NCBI RefSeq assembly: GCF_003339845.1
Contig: NZ_PPTR01000008.1
Coordinates: forward strand, 1 to 64,000
Source of the DNA: Gordonibacter sp. 28C
GTDB lineage: Bacteria > Actinomycetota > Coriobacteriia > Coriobacteriales > Eggerthellaceae
Direction: 5' to 3'
DNA length: 64,000 bases
Part shown: one piece after another, positions 16,284 to 24,556 of the stretch
Numbering within the stretch: the stretch's first letter is position 1
How the letters are laid out: every line of letters starts with the position of its first letter
Translations under genes and position numbers: made by a program
The notes under the pieces: model-generated
What the model was told of the DNA's origin: nothing
Seen by the model: only the letters and a program-made list of their open reading frames with translations
Databases searched by the model: none

Positions 16284-16625
16284 TCACCGCATCAGCCCCC
16301 ACTCTACGAGGACGAAGATCGACAGGAACAGCAGCAGGATGCCGACGGCGCGCGCTTGGCGCTTGTCGTCTCCCATACGGAGTTCCAACTCGCTCGGATC
16401 AGGCCGAAAGTTGAGCAAACTCTTCCCCGTGACGATCATGTAGGCGGAAAAGCCCCACATGGCAAGCAAGGCAAGGCCGCACGTAACGTCGGCGATCAGC
16501 CGTCCGATGTTGTCGGGAGCGGAGAACCCCGCCAGCCCGAACGCACCGGCGACGTACGCGCCCTGCGCCACGGCCATGATCGCGAGCACGACGGCAACCT
16601 TATTTAGTAATACTAAGTATATCAT
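16284..16625 (-). CDS. Three-helix membrane protein, unknown function
   Basis: 113 residues with three predicted membrane helices (about 3-30, 42-68 and 92-111). Between helices 2 and 3 lies a cytoplasmic loop with the acidic/basic stretch RPDPSELELRMGDDKRQARA. I do not recognise the family. The start ATG 16625 gives a first helix immediately; codons near it are AT-rich (TTTAGTAATACTAAG). It is probably the first gene of a two-gene unit with the 15710-16249 gene and diverges from the MFS gene. Confidence 0.6.
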   Translation of the reverse strand: MIYLVLLNKVAVVLAIMAVAQGAYVAGAFGLAGFSAPDNIGRLIADVTCGLALLAMWGFSAYMIVTGKSLLNFRPDPSELELRMGDDKRQARAVGILLLFLSIFVLVEWGLMR

Positions 16626-16799
16626 CGAAAAGCCGCTTGCAACAGGGGTTATCGTGCAAACGCCGAACTTCGGCTTGTCGTTGCTTCGCCTTCCGGCGGC
16701 CAATAAACGCCGGTTGTCATTCGGATGGTGCCCACGCGCGGCGATTTTCCCTTTATACTGAGGATTTGCGTGACAAGGGCGCGCGCGGACGAAGGGGGC

Positions 16800-18179
16800 A
16801 TGGTGCGAGAGTTGATCAAGGGCGAGCGGGCGCGCGTGTACGCGCTGTTCGTCATCGTGATGCTGGCTTCCGCCTTCGGCAACCTCTCGCAAACGGCCGT
16901 CAACGCCATGATGCCCGAGATCATGGGGGAGTTCGACCTCGACGTGAGCCTGGGGCAGTGGCTCACCACCAGCTACATGCTGGTGTTGGGCATAGCGGTT
17001 CCAGCCGCCACGTACCTCTCGAAGCGGTTCTCCGTGCGCCAACATGTTTTCATCGCCTTGGCGTTTTTCCTGGTGGGCGCTTTGGCCGACTGTCTGGCCT
17101 CGAACTTCGCCGTGCTGCTGACCGGCCGCATCTGCCAAGCCGTCTCCACGGGGCTTTTGCTGCCGCTCATGCAGACCATCGCCATGACGCGCTTCCCCGA
17201 AGGGCGCCGGGCCACCGCCATGGGCGTGGCCGGCATCGCCATGGGCTTTGCGCCGAACATCGGGCCCACCATCGGCGGCGCCATGAGCTTCTCGCTCGGT
17301 TGGCGCAGCTTCTTCGTTCTGTTGCTGGTTGCGGTGGCGTTGCTGGCCGCAGCCACGGCGCTGCTTGTGCGGGGCGGCGCGGGAGACCGCTCCGAGCGGT
17401 TCGACACGCTGTCGTTCACGATGTCGGCGCTGGGATTCGGCGGCTTGCTGCTGGGGTTCTCGGAGGCGAGCAGCTTCTCGATAACCAGCCCGTTCGTATG
17501 GGGCCCGCTCGTCGCCGGTGCGGCGTTCCTCGTGTTGTTCGTGCGGCGGCAGAAGCGTGTCGACGACCCGCTTATAGACATGGGTATCTTCGCCTCGAAG
17601 CAGTACACCGTCGGATTCGTGGTGCTGTGCCTGCTGCACGCCTCGTTCATGGGCGTGACGCTTATCATCCCGCTGTACGTCGAGGGGCTGTGCGGGGGCA
17701 CGGCGCTCGACGCGGGCATCGTGCTTCTGCCCGGCACCATCGCCGCGCTGTTCCTGAACCCGCTGGCCGGCGTGCTCACCGACCGGTTCGGCATCCGTCC
17801 GGTCACGCTCGCGTCGGGCTTGCTGCTCGCCGTAGGCTCGGTGCTCATGGTGTTCATCGACGAGGGGACCCCGCTCGCCGTGACCACGCTCTGCCAAGCC
17901 GTGCGGGCGTTCGGCGTGTCGGGCCTCATGGGGCCGCTCATCTCGTGGAGCCTGGCGGGCCTTCCGGGGCGCATCGTCGCGGACGGCAGCTCGTTCTCCA
18001 TCGCAGGGCGCCAGGCGTGCGCGTCGCTCGGCACGTCGTCGATGGTGCTGCTCATGGCCGTTGCGGGAACCTCGTCGGCGATCGCGTCCTCTCCGGCACT
18101 GCCGTACCAGATGGCCTTCGCCTTCTCGGCCGCGTTCGCCGTGGCCACCTTCGCCTTCATCGTGGCGAAGGTGCGCTAG
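16800..18179 (+). CDS. MFS drug/proton antiporter, DHA2 (EmrB/QacA) type
   Basis: A 459-residue membrane transporter with the family start QTAVNAMMPEIMGEFDL, motif A-like loops (YLSKRFSVRQ and VLTDRFGIRP), GRICQAVSTGLLLPLMQT, and motif C in helix 5 (GIAMGFAPNIGPTIGGAM), typical of antiporters exporting hydrophobic compounds. ATG 16800 is chosen because GAAGGGGG stands just upstream; an earlier in-frame start lies in a poorly coding leader. A PadR regulator gene follows in the same direction, and PadR proteins often control exporters, so regulation of this gene is plausible but the operator found is next to padR. Confidence 0.86.
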   Translation: MVRELIKGERARVYALFVIVMLASAFGNLSQTAVNAMMPEIMGEFDLDVSLGQWLTTSYMLVLGIAVPAATYLSKRFSVRQHVFIALAFFLVGALADCLASNFAVLLTGRICQAVSTGLLLPLMQTIAMTRFPEGRRATAMGVAGIAMGFAPNIGPTIGGAMSFSLGWRSFFVLLLVAVALLAAATALLVRGGAGDRSERFDTLSFTMSALGFGGLLLGFSEASSFSITSPFVWGPLVAGAAFLVLFVRRQKRVDDPLIDMGIFASKQYTVGFVVLCLLHASFMGVTLIIPLYVEGLCGGTALDAGIVLLPGTIAALFLNPLAGVLTDRFGIRPVTLASGLLLAVGSVLMVFIDEGTPLAVTTLCQAVRAFGVSGLMGPLISWSLAGLPGRIVADGSSFSIAGRQACASLGTSSMVLLMAVAGTSSAIASSPALPYQMAFAFSAAFAVATFAFIVAKVR

Positions 18180-18228
18180 CGACGTTCCTCGAATCCGCGT
18201 TTCGACACGCTCGACGTTTATCTTTCCA

Positions 18229-18280
18229 ATATATGTTGACAGCATAGATGTTCTAGGAGTATATATGTTGTTATCATATA
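18229..18280. promoter_or_regulatory. Promoter and candidate operator of the PadR gene
   Basis: A consensus -35 TTGACA (18236-18241) is followed after 17-18 bp by a GTATAT/TATATA -10 (18259-18265). The decamer ATATATGTTG occurs twice (18229-18238 and 18261-18270), 32 bp apart, and TATATG-n7-CATATA (18262-18280) is an inverted repeat over the -10. PadR repressors bind ATGT/ACAT-type palindromes, so autoregulation is likely. Confidence 0.6.
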
Positions 18281-18341
18281 GGTGCGAACGACATGCTCGC
18301 CGTCCGGTTCGCATCGGACGATTGCGGGAGACGAGGAGGCG

Positions 18342-18776
18342 ATGCCTATGCCGCAAGGCGATTGCGGAGGAGCCGGGGCTCGACAGCCGTGCTGCCGTCG
18401 GCGCGGCGGGGGCGGCGGCGCGCTGGTGGAGCCGGCTGCGCTGGCGGCGTTGCTGTACGCCGGGGGCTACGGCTACGACATGCGCCGCACCATCTTGGAC
18501 ATGACCGACGGCGAGGTCGACGTCGACGTGGGCGGCCTGTACCGGTCGCTTCGACGTTTGGAAGACGAAGGCGCCGTGGTGTCGCGCTGGTGCGAGGACG
18601 CCGCCGGCCCGCGCCGCAGGGAGTACGAGCTCACCGAGCAGGGTATGGAGTTGGCCGAGCAGTGGCTCGACGCGCTGCGGGCGCGCCGTCGGCTTGACGA
18701 GCTGCTGGTGAACCTGCTGGAAGGCGGGCTGGGCTCCGCCGGGCGCGGGAACGCGCGCGCGGAAGCCGACCGATAA
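18342..18776 (+). CDS. PadR-family transcriptional regulator
   Basis: 144 residues. The winged-helix core (about 20-105) has the PadR layout: helix with LAALLYAGGYGYDMRRTI, recognition region VDVGGLYRSLRRLEDEGAV, and wing RRREYELTEQGMELAEQW, followed by a C-terminal dimerisation helix. The N-terminal 20 residues are Gly/Cys-rich (GDCGGAGARQPCCRRR), unusual for PadR, and could be a metal- or redox-sensing extension or a mis-chosen start. GAGGAGG precedes ATG 18342. The next gene is a NifX-like protein 72 bp downstream, so the two may be cotranscribed. Confidence 0.78.
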   Translation: MPMPQGDCGGAGARQPCCRRRGGGGGALVEPAALAALLYAGGYGYDMRRTILDMTDGEVDVDVGGLYRSLRRLEDEGAVVSRWCEDAAGPRRREYELTEQGMELAEQWLDALRARRRLDELLVNLLEGGLGSAGRGNARAEADR

Positions 18777-18848
18777 GGGATAGGTTCGAGGCCGACGAGG
18801 CCTCGAAAGACGAGCGGGGCCGCTGAGCCCCGGCAGGAAAGGATCATC

Positions 18849-19229
18849 ATGGGAGAAACGTTGAAACTCGCGGTGCCGACGATGGGCACCGCCGACCTGG
18901 CTTCGGAGCGCTCGGGCCACTTCGGCCACTGCGACTGCTTCACCGTCGTCGACATCGTGGACGGCGAGATCGCGGGAACGTCGGCCATCGCCAACCCGCC
19001 GCACGAAGAGGGCGGCTGCCTGCGCCCCGTGGGGCTGCTGGCCGACGCCGGCGTGGACGCCATCGTGGCCGCCGGCATGGGCATGCGTCCGCTCATGGGC
19101 TTCAACGATGCGGGCATCACGGTGTACTTCGAGAACCAGACGCCGAACGTGGGCGACGCGGCCCGGCTCGTGGCTGCCGGAAACGTGCCGATCATGGGTG
19201 CCGAGAACGCCTGCAACCATCATCACTGA
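18849..19229 (+). CDS. NifX/NifB-type dinitrogenase iron-molybdenum cofactor-binding domain protein
   Basis: 126 residues forming a single NifX-like RNase-H-fold domain: SGHFGHCDCFTVVDIVDGEI at the start, NPPHEEGGCLRPVGLLADAGVDAIVAAGMG in the middle, and GMRPLMGFNDAGITVYF. Such proteins bind iron-sulfur or metal-cofactor precursors. Stand-alone members are common in anaerobes with no nitrogenase, and no nif genes are seen here. The native C-terminus is histidine-rich (CNHHH). CAGGAAAGG precedes ATG 18849. Partner is the upstream PadR gene; a terminator follows. Confidence 0.8.
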   Translation: MGETLKLAVPTMGTADLASERSGHFGHCDCFTVVDIVDGEIAGTSAIANPPHEEGGCLRPVGLLADAGVDAIVAAGMGMRPLMGFNDAGITVYFENQTPNVGDAARLVAAGNVPIMGAENACNHHH

Positions 19230-19274
19230 GTATTCTTCGAACAGGGTCGCCTTCGAAGGGGCCTTCTGCGGAGC

Positions 19275-19318
19275 AGCATCCCGAAGCGCGGCGTCGTGCG
19301 CGTTTCGGGATGCTTTTT
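19275..19318 (+). terminator. Rho-independent terminator
   Basis: An 11-bp perfect stem AGCATCCCGAA/TTCGGGATGCT (19275-19285 with 19304-19314) followed by TTTT, 46 bp after the NifX-like gene. Confidence 0.85.
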
Positions 19319-19483
19319 CATGCGTGGGGTCATTCGGCGTTTTCCTCGCAAGGCCGACGCGTCATGCTATGCTGCTCGTTAGCGTTCCGACAGCCTCTCG
19401 GTTTCGGGACCGGTCCCTGCCGGGAAGCGCCCTGACGCTTTCCCGACAGGAATCCTTTGCGGTTCGATCGGAAGGAAAGGCGC

Positions 19484-22270
19484 GTGAGGCAGGCGGAGAA
19501 ACAGGGCGGAACGTACACGATCGCGGCGGGGTCGTCGCTTTGGGGGGCCTCGCGCCGCGTGCTGCCCGACGCCGTGGTGCCGATTGCCCCTGTTCCTGCA
19601 GGCTCGCCTGCCCCGACTTACGGCTGGGTGACCGGAGCCTGCGCTTCGCCGAGCAAAGGGGACCGCTACATCGTCGAATTCTCAGGCAAGCGGGACTTCC
19701 GCATTCTCGCCTACGTCGATCGCTTCGGCCGCGTGTTTTCCGTCGATCACCCCATCGTCTCGCCTCCCGCCCGCAAACCCGACCTTGATTTCGCGCGGTT
19801 CGCCGAACAAGAGGCGACGGGCGAGGAGCGCGGTTGCGTCGAGGTGCGATCGGGCGAAGGGGAAGGGCGCCAGGTGGCGCAATACACGCGACGGCGCGAC
19901 CGTTACACGTTCTCGGACACGTGGTTCGATTTTGGGCCGTACGGGGCCGACTTGTCCTACGACGACGCCTTGGCGCGCGCCTACCTCGCTTTCGTGCATC
20001 GTCCCGCGTTGGGAGGGGCCGAGGTTCCGACGCGCGGCATCGGGTTCGTCCACGAGCATCTGAGGGGCGCGAAGCTGCTGCCCGGCCTGCGCGCCATCGT
20101 CGACGACGTGCGACGCGCCGAGGCCGACCCCGTGGTGAGGCCGCCCGCGCTCGCGTGGAATCTCGTCCGCTGGCTGGAGGATGCCGGCCTTGACGACCTG
20201 ACCGCGCCGGCCGTGTCCGACGACGCGCTGCGCCTGGTGAAAACCGTGCGCTATGCCAACTTGTACTACGTTGCCCTGGAAGACGAGGAAGCCCCCGTGA
20301 GCCGGCACACCGTATGGGCGTTGGAGGCTGCGCTCAACCGCTTCTCGCTGGTGGAGGAGGCTTTCGGCGATCGGGCGCCCTTCGCGACGGATGCGGATTG
20401 CGCGCGCTGGGACGCCTATCTGATAGAAACGGCGGGAGCCCGGCCGCTCGCCGCCGAACGCGTCGCCGGCGCCCCCGTGGGCGCGGACGGGGGCGAATGG
20501 GAAGTGCGTTGCCGCATAAGCTCCGTGTTGGAGCGGTTGAGGCTGCCGGTGCGCGTCGAGTCGCGGTTGCAGGCGAATGTGGCGGAGGGCCTTGCCGCGT
20601 TCATGCTGACGGTGCCGGACGCCGCGCTCATGCCGTTGCGGCACTGGGTCGACGCGCCGTCGGGGTCGGGTTGGGTCGATGCGACCGAGGCGGAGCGCGA
20701 CGCGCAGGCGCGCCGTTACGCCATGCACTTCGGCCTCGCGCTCGCCGCGGCGGCGTTCGAAGCGTCGCCCTCCGTCCAGCGCGTCGACGTGGCCGCCCGC
20801 CCCCTCGACGATTCGACGGTGGGAGAGGAGGCGGACGGTGCCGGCCAGGGCGGCGAATTCCCTTCCGACCACGAGGGGACGGCGTTCTACCAAGTGGCGT
20901 TTTCCCGTCAAGCCTACGAGGGGCAAGGGCGGTTCCTCAGCGCTTTGGAGGGCGACCCCTCCGCGTTGTTCGCGCTGTGCGGGGCGGTGTGGGATCTGCC
21001 GGCCGCCGATCCTTTCGCGCTCGTGGCGGCCCTGCCCTCGACCGTGCGCCGTCGAGAGCTGCCCGAAATGGCGGACGAGGCGCTCCCGGAGGCGGTGCGG
21101 CCCGTTCTGGGAGCCGACGACGCGCGCGAGCTGCGCATCGTGACCGAAGCGCGTCGCCGCCGCATCGGGGAGGGTCTGGCCGATCGCGTCGCCTGCTCTT
21201 CGAGCGCCACCGAGGCCATCCGCGCCGTGCGCGAGGAACAGGATGCGGCCGAAGCGCGAGGCGACGGCTTGACGGTCTCGGCGTGCACGCGGCTCATGGC
21301 GGCGCTGGCCGAGGGAGAGCTGGACACCGAGGACCAGAACGCCGTGGTGGTGCGCTTCCTGGGCGAGGACCGTTGCCTGGCCGCGCTCGGCCGCGCCCGC
21401 GCGCTCGCGCAGCGCGACCCCGAGGAGGCCGTTGCCGTGCTCATGGACGCCGTTGCCGAGACGGCCGCGCTCGACGGGTACGTGGACGGCGTCGCGACGG
21501 TGTACCGTTCGTTCGACTCGTATGCGGCGCGCGTGCTGTACGGCCGCGCCCTGCGCGACGCTCGGCTCGGTCGGGCCGACGCGGTGCCAACCGACGCGGA
21601 CGCGCCCGTTTTGCCGGCCGTGCCCACCCTCGCGGCGCGGGCGGCCGCCGACGCGGAGAAGCGGGTCGAGCTCGCGCCCGACTCGTTCTACCTCTGCCAC
21701 CTGGAGATAGTCACGTTGCTGGAGCGTTCGTTCGAACGCGTGGACGACGCGTTGCGCTACGGCCAACGCGCCATAGAGCTGGCGCCCTCCACGGCCGGCG
21801 GCTACCGGCAGCTCGGGCGCGCCTACATGCTGGTGGGCGATATGGACAACGCCGCCGCCGTGCTCGACGCCTGCCTGCGCGTGGCCGTCCAGCCGGCCGA
21901 CGTGGCCGTGGCCTACTACCAGCTGGCCTACGCGCTGTGGAAGGCGGGCAGGCCCCGCGCGGGCGCGGCATGCTACCTCAAGTCCGTCATGACCTCGCCC
22001 GTGGTGGCGCTGCAGGCCATGGCCGAGCTGAAGGAGCTCGCCGACGAGCACGGCATCGGGCCCATCGAACGCGAAGCCGTGGACGACGAGCTGCGTGGGG
22101 CCGGCATCGTGGTGGCGCCCGTCGACGAGGTTTTCGAAGCGTTGGACGCGGGCGCGGCCGCCGCCGTCGACGCCGGGCTGTTCCCGGTCGCGCGCAACCT
22201 GCTGTCGCTGCGCCTGCACTACCGCCCCGACGACGCCCTGGTCAACGTATTGAAGTCGCTGGAAGACTAG
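19484..22270 (+). CDS. Large soluble TPR-containing protein, unknown function
   Basis: 928 residues, no signal peptide or membrane helix. The N-terminal 120 residues look beta-rich (YIVEFSGKRDFRILAYVDRF, FSVDHPI). A mixed region follows, with several acidic and aromatic clusters (YTFSDTWFDFGPYG). The C-terminal third (about 690-905) contains TPR-like helical pairs, for example ALRYGQRAIELAPSTAGGYR and LGRAYMLVGDMDNAAAVLDA, then QLAYALWKAGRPRAGAACYL. I do not recognise the N-terminal two thirds. GTG 19484 is chosen because GAAGGAAAGG stands just before it; TTG 19457 is possible but lacks such a site. The gene is monocistronic and convergent with the LysR gene. Confidence 0.72.
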   Translation: MRQAEKQGGTYTIAAGSSLWGASRRVLPDAVVPIAPVPAGSPAPTYGWVTGACASPSKGDRYIVEFSGKRDFRILAYVDRFGRVFSVDHPIVSPPARKPDLDFARFAEQEATGEERGCVEVRSGEGEGRQVAQYTRRRDRYTFSDTWFDFGPYGADLSYDDALARAYLAFVHRPALGGAEVPTRGIGFVHEHLRGAKLLPGLRAIVDDVRRAEADPVVRPPALAWNLVRWLEDAGLDDLTAPAVSDDALRLVKTVRYANLYYVALEDEEAPVSRHTVWALEAALNRFSLVEEAFGDRAPFATDADCARWDAYLIETAGARPLAAERVAGAPVGADGGEWEVRCRISSVLERLRLPVRVESRLQANVAEGLAAFMLTVPDAALMPLRHWVDAPSGSGWVDATEAERDAQARRYAMHFGLALAAAAFEASPSVQRVDVAARPLDDSTVGEEADGAGQGGEFPSDHEGTAFYQVAFSRQAYEGQGRFLSALEGDPSALFALCGAVWDLPAADPFALVAALPSTVRRRELPEMADEALPEAVRPVLGADDARELRIVTEARRRRIGEGLADRVACSSSATEAIRAVREEQDAAEARGDGLTVSACTRLMAALAEGELDTEDQNAVVVRFLGEDRCLAALGRARALAQRDPEEAVAVLMDAVAETAALDGYVDGVATVYRSFDSYAARVLYGRALRDARLGRADAVPTDADAPVLPAVPTLAARAAADAEKRVELAPDSFYLCHLEIVTLLERSFERVDDALRYGQRAIELAPSTAGGYRQLGRAYMLVGDMDNAAAVLDACLRVAVQPADVAVAYYQLAYALWKAGRPRAGAACYLKSVMTSPVVALQAMAELKELADEHGIGPIEREAVDDELRGAGIVVAPVDEVFEALDAGAAAAVDAGLFPVARNLLSLRLHYRPDDALVNVLKSLED

Positions 22271-22332
22271 GGGCTCCGGCGGCCTGCTGTTCCGCGGGAG
22301 TCACTTGACCCTGCAGCCTGCCACCGCCTCCG

Positions 22333-23265
22333 TCAGGAAGCGGTGGGCGTCGGGAATATCTCTTGCAGTTTCCTTCCGTCGCGCAGGAGGCCGACGAAGG
22401 ACTGCTCGTCTTCGGTGAGGTGCCCCTTGGTGTGCGTGAGGATGCTGAGCGGGCGCGTGAACGAGCAGTCCTTCACGCGCAAGGTGACCAGTTGGTTGAG
22501 CAGGCACTCCTCCTGCACGGTCAAGGCGGAGATGATGGCTATGCCCATGCCGCACTTGACCGCCTGCTTGATGGCCTGCGTGCTGCCCAGTTCCAGCCGG
22601 ATGCTCAGGTCCAGGTAGTTGAAGCTGTTCCGCGCGAAGGCCAGCTCCATGACCTTGCGCGTCCCCGATCCCTGCTCGCGGGTGATCAGCCTCTCGGTGG
22701 TGAGCTCTTCGAAGCTGATGGTGCCGCGCTCGCTCCAGGGATGGTCGACGGGAACCACCACGACCAGCTCGTCGTGCCAAAACGTCTCGACGGTGAAGTT
22801 GGGATCGTTGGGCACGGGGCCTTCGATGAGGGCCACGTTCAACCGGCGGTCCATGACCTCTTGGGCCAGCACCTCGGTGTCGGCGATCCGGGCATCTATG
22901 TCGGAGTCGGTCTCGCTTCTGCAGTACTCCCGCACCAGGTAGGGCAAAAGGTACTCGCCGATGGTGAACGTGGCCCCTATATGGATGCCGCCGTGATGGC
23001 AGGTCGAGGCGTAGGAGACGGCCTCGCGAGCCTCCATCATCAGTTGAATGATCTCCTCCACGTAGCGGTAGAGGATCTTCCCGTTCTCGGTGAGCGTCAC
23101 GCCGCGGTTCGTTCGGTCCAAGAGCTGAACCCCGTAGTCTCGCTCGAGGTTCTGGATCTGGATGCTCACGCTGGGCTGACTCATGTGCAGACGCTGAGAA
23201 GTCCTGGTGATGTTGCCCGTCGAGGCAACGTCTTTGAATACCAGAAATTCCTCTAGTGAACTCAT
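22333..23265 (-). CDS. LysR-family transcriptional regulator divergent from the sulfite-respiration island
   Basis: 310 residues: N-terminal winged HTH (about 1-60; FLVFKDVASTGNITRTSQRL then MSQPSVSIQIQNLERD) and a periplasmic-binding-protein-like effector domain (about 90-300; GGIHIGATFTIGEYLLPYLV). The effector domain resembles the CysB/Cbl/CysR-like group in layout, but I cannot assign a ligand. ATG 23265 has AGAGGGGG upstream; an in-frame ATG at 23283 would overlap that site. It faces the 11-kb DsrMK-like/hem/dsrAB run across a 422-bp AT-rich spacer, the classic LysR arrangement, so it is the best candidate regulator of that run and may sense sulfite or a related signal. Confidence 0.85.
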   Translation of the reverse strand: MSSLEEFLVFKDVASTGNITRTSQRLHMSQPSVSIQIQNLERDYGVQLLDRTNRGVTLTENGKILYRYVEEIIQLMMEAREAVSYASTCHHGGIHIGATFTIGEYLLPYLVREYCRSETDSDIDARIADTEVLAQEVMDRRLNVALIEGPVPNDPNFTVETFWHDELVVVVPVDHPWSERGTISFEELTTERLITREQGSGTRKVMELAFARNSFNYLDLSIRLELGSTQAIKQAVKCGMGIAIISALTVQEECLLNQLVTLRVKDCSFTRPLSILTHTKGHLTEDEQSFVGLLRDGRKLQEIFPTPTAS

Positions 23266-23687
23266 GCCGACCCCCTCTGACATCCAGGCCGATACAGGTC
23301 TCCCCTTGACGATGTGCTTCAATTCCCCAAGTAAATTATAAGTACTGAGGTAGGAATGCCACCATAAGAATACATGAGGGCGATATAGGATATCTTGATC
23401 CCAGTTTGCACCGCGTTCTGCGCTGGTCGCCCACCCCTGACGTCGGCAGTGCAAAGCAGGATCGTCCGCTCGAGGATTTGCAGGTAAAACAGCGAAAACG
23501 CAAGATGGGGGTACCCGGACCCGAAACCCCCTGCAACCATGATACACCAAGACATAGCCTCTTTTTATGCCGCGATTGCAAATCAGAATTTTACACCCCG
23601 ATGACGGTGCTTTAGTTTTAAAGAAGCGCCGGAGCGGTAACGCTGAGGGGGTGTTGTTCCGGAGCAAGGACGTAAGGAGGCTTTTCC
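23266..23687. promoter_or_regulatory. Divergent control region between LysR gene and island
   Basis: 422 bp without a supported gene and with AT-rich patches (about 23320-23400 and 23540-23640) unlike the surroundings. A perfect inverted repeat GATAT-AGG-ATATC lies at 23382-23394, a possible LysR site. It should contain the promoters of both the LysR gene and the dsrM-like gene; I cannot place -35/-10 pairs with confidence. Confidence 0.5.
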
Positions 23688-24551
23688 GTGTCTGCTGAAA
23701 CGCTCGTGTCCGTGTTCATCATCATCGCCATGTTCGGTTTCTTCGCGTTGTCTTTGAGGAAAGCTTGGAAATTCGCGCACATGCAGATCCACGCGCGCCT
23801 CGACCTCTATCCCGTGCCCAAGGAAGGGGCGGGAAGGGCCGCCTACGGCGGCTCGTACATGGAGGAGCCCGAGTGGTGGACCAAGCCGCGCAAGATCGAC
23901 AGGGTCAGCGAGACCGTCGACATCATGAAGGAAATGCTCTTCATCAAGAAGCTGTTCGTGCACCAGCGCACGCTTTGGTGGGCGTCGTACTCCATGCACC
24001 TGGGCATCTACGTCATGCTGGGCTGGTCGGTGCTGCTGCTGATCAGCGTTGCCTGGCACCCGGCCTGGTACGTTGCGGCGGTTTTCGCCATCGGCGTCGT
24101 CGGGTTCGTGCTGGCCACGGTCGGCTGCCTGCTGCTGCTCGTGCGCCGCGTGTCCGACCGCGTGCTGGCGAAGTACACGACGCCGCTCGAGTACTTCAAC
24201 ATCGTGCTGCTGCTCGTCGTGCTGCTCACCGGAGCGTACTCGTGGCTGTTCGTCGCGTCGCCCTTCACCGTGGCCGCGCAGGTGTTCACGCTCAGCGCCG
24301 CGAACCTGCCCGTTATCGTGCTCGTGCACTTCGTGCTGCTGGGCATCATGTTCCTGTACATCCCGCTTTCCAAGATGAGCCACTACGTGGGCAAGTTCTT
24401 CTGCTTTCACAAGGTGCTGTGGGACAACGATCCCAACCTGAAGGGCAGTGCGGTGGAGCGCCGGTTCGAGGATGCGGCGGAACAGCCGGTGACGTCGCCC
24501 TGGTCGGCCACGAAGCCGCAGAGCCCATCGTCTGAAACGTCGAAAGGATAG
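23688..24551 (+). CDS. DsrM/HdrC-like membrane subunit of a second DsrMK-type complex
   Basis: 287 residues. An N-terminal anchor helix (about 5-22), then a soluble stretch (about 25-90, with a run of basic and aromatic residues), then four membrane helices (about 100-125, 130-155, 175-200 and 210-240), as in the NarI/DsrM gamma-subunit family. Histidines in membrane segments (MHLGIYVMLG, LVHFVLLGIM) could ligate b hemes. This family takes electrons from menaquinol and passes them to a DsrK-type partner, which is the next gene (5-bp gap). GTG 23688 has a strong GTAAGGAGG site. It heads the hem-dsrAB run and differs clearly from the dsrM at 40295. Confidence 0.8.
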   Translation: MSAETLVSVFIIIAMFGFFALSLRKAWKFAHMQIHARLDLYPVPKEGAGRAAYGGSYMEEPEWWTKPRKIDRVSETVDIMKEMLFIKKLFVHQRTLWWASYSMHLGIYVMLGWSVLLLISVAWHPAWYVAAVFAIGVVGFVLATVGCLLLLVRRVSDRVLAKYTTPLEYFNIVLLLVVLLTGAYSWLFVASPFTVAAQVFTLSAANLPVIVLVHFVLLGIMFLYIPLSKMSHYVGKFFCFHKVLWDNDPNLKGSAVERRFEDAAEQPVTSPWSATKPQSPSSETSKG

Positions 24552-24556
24552 GCCTC

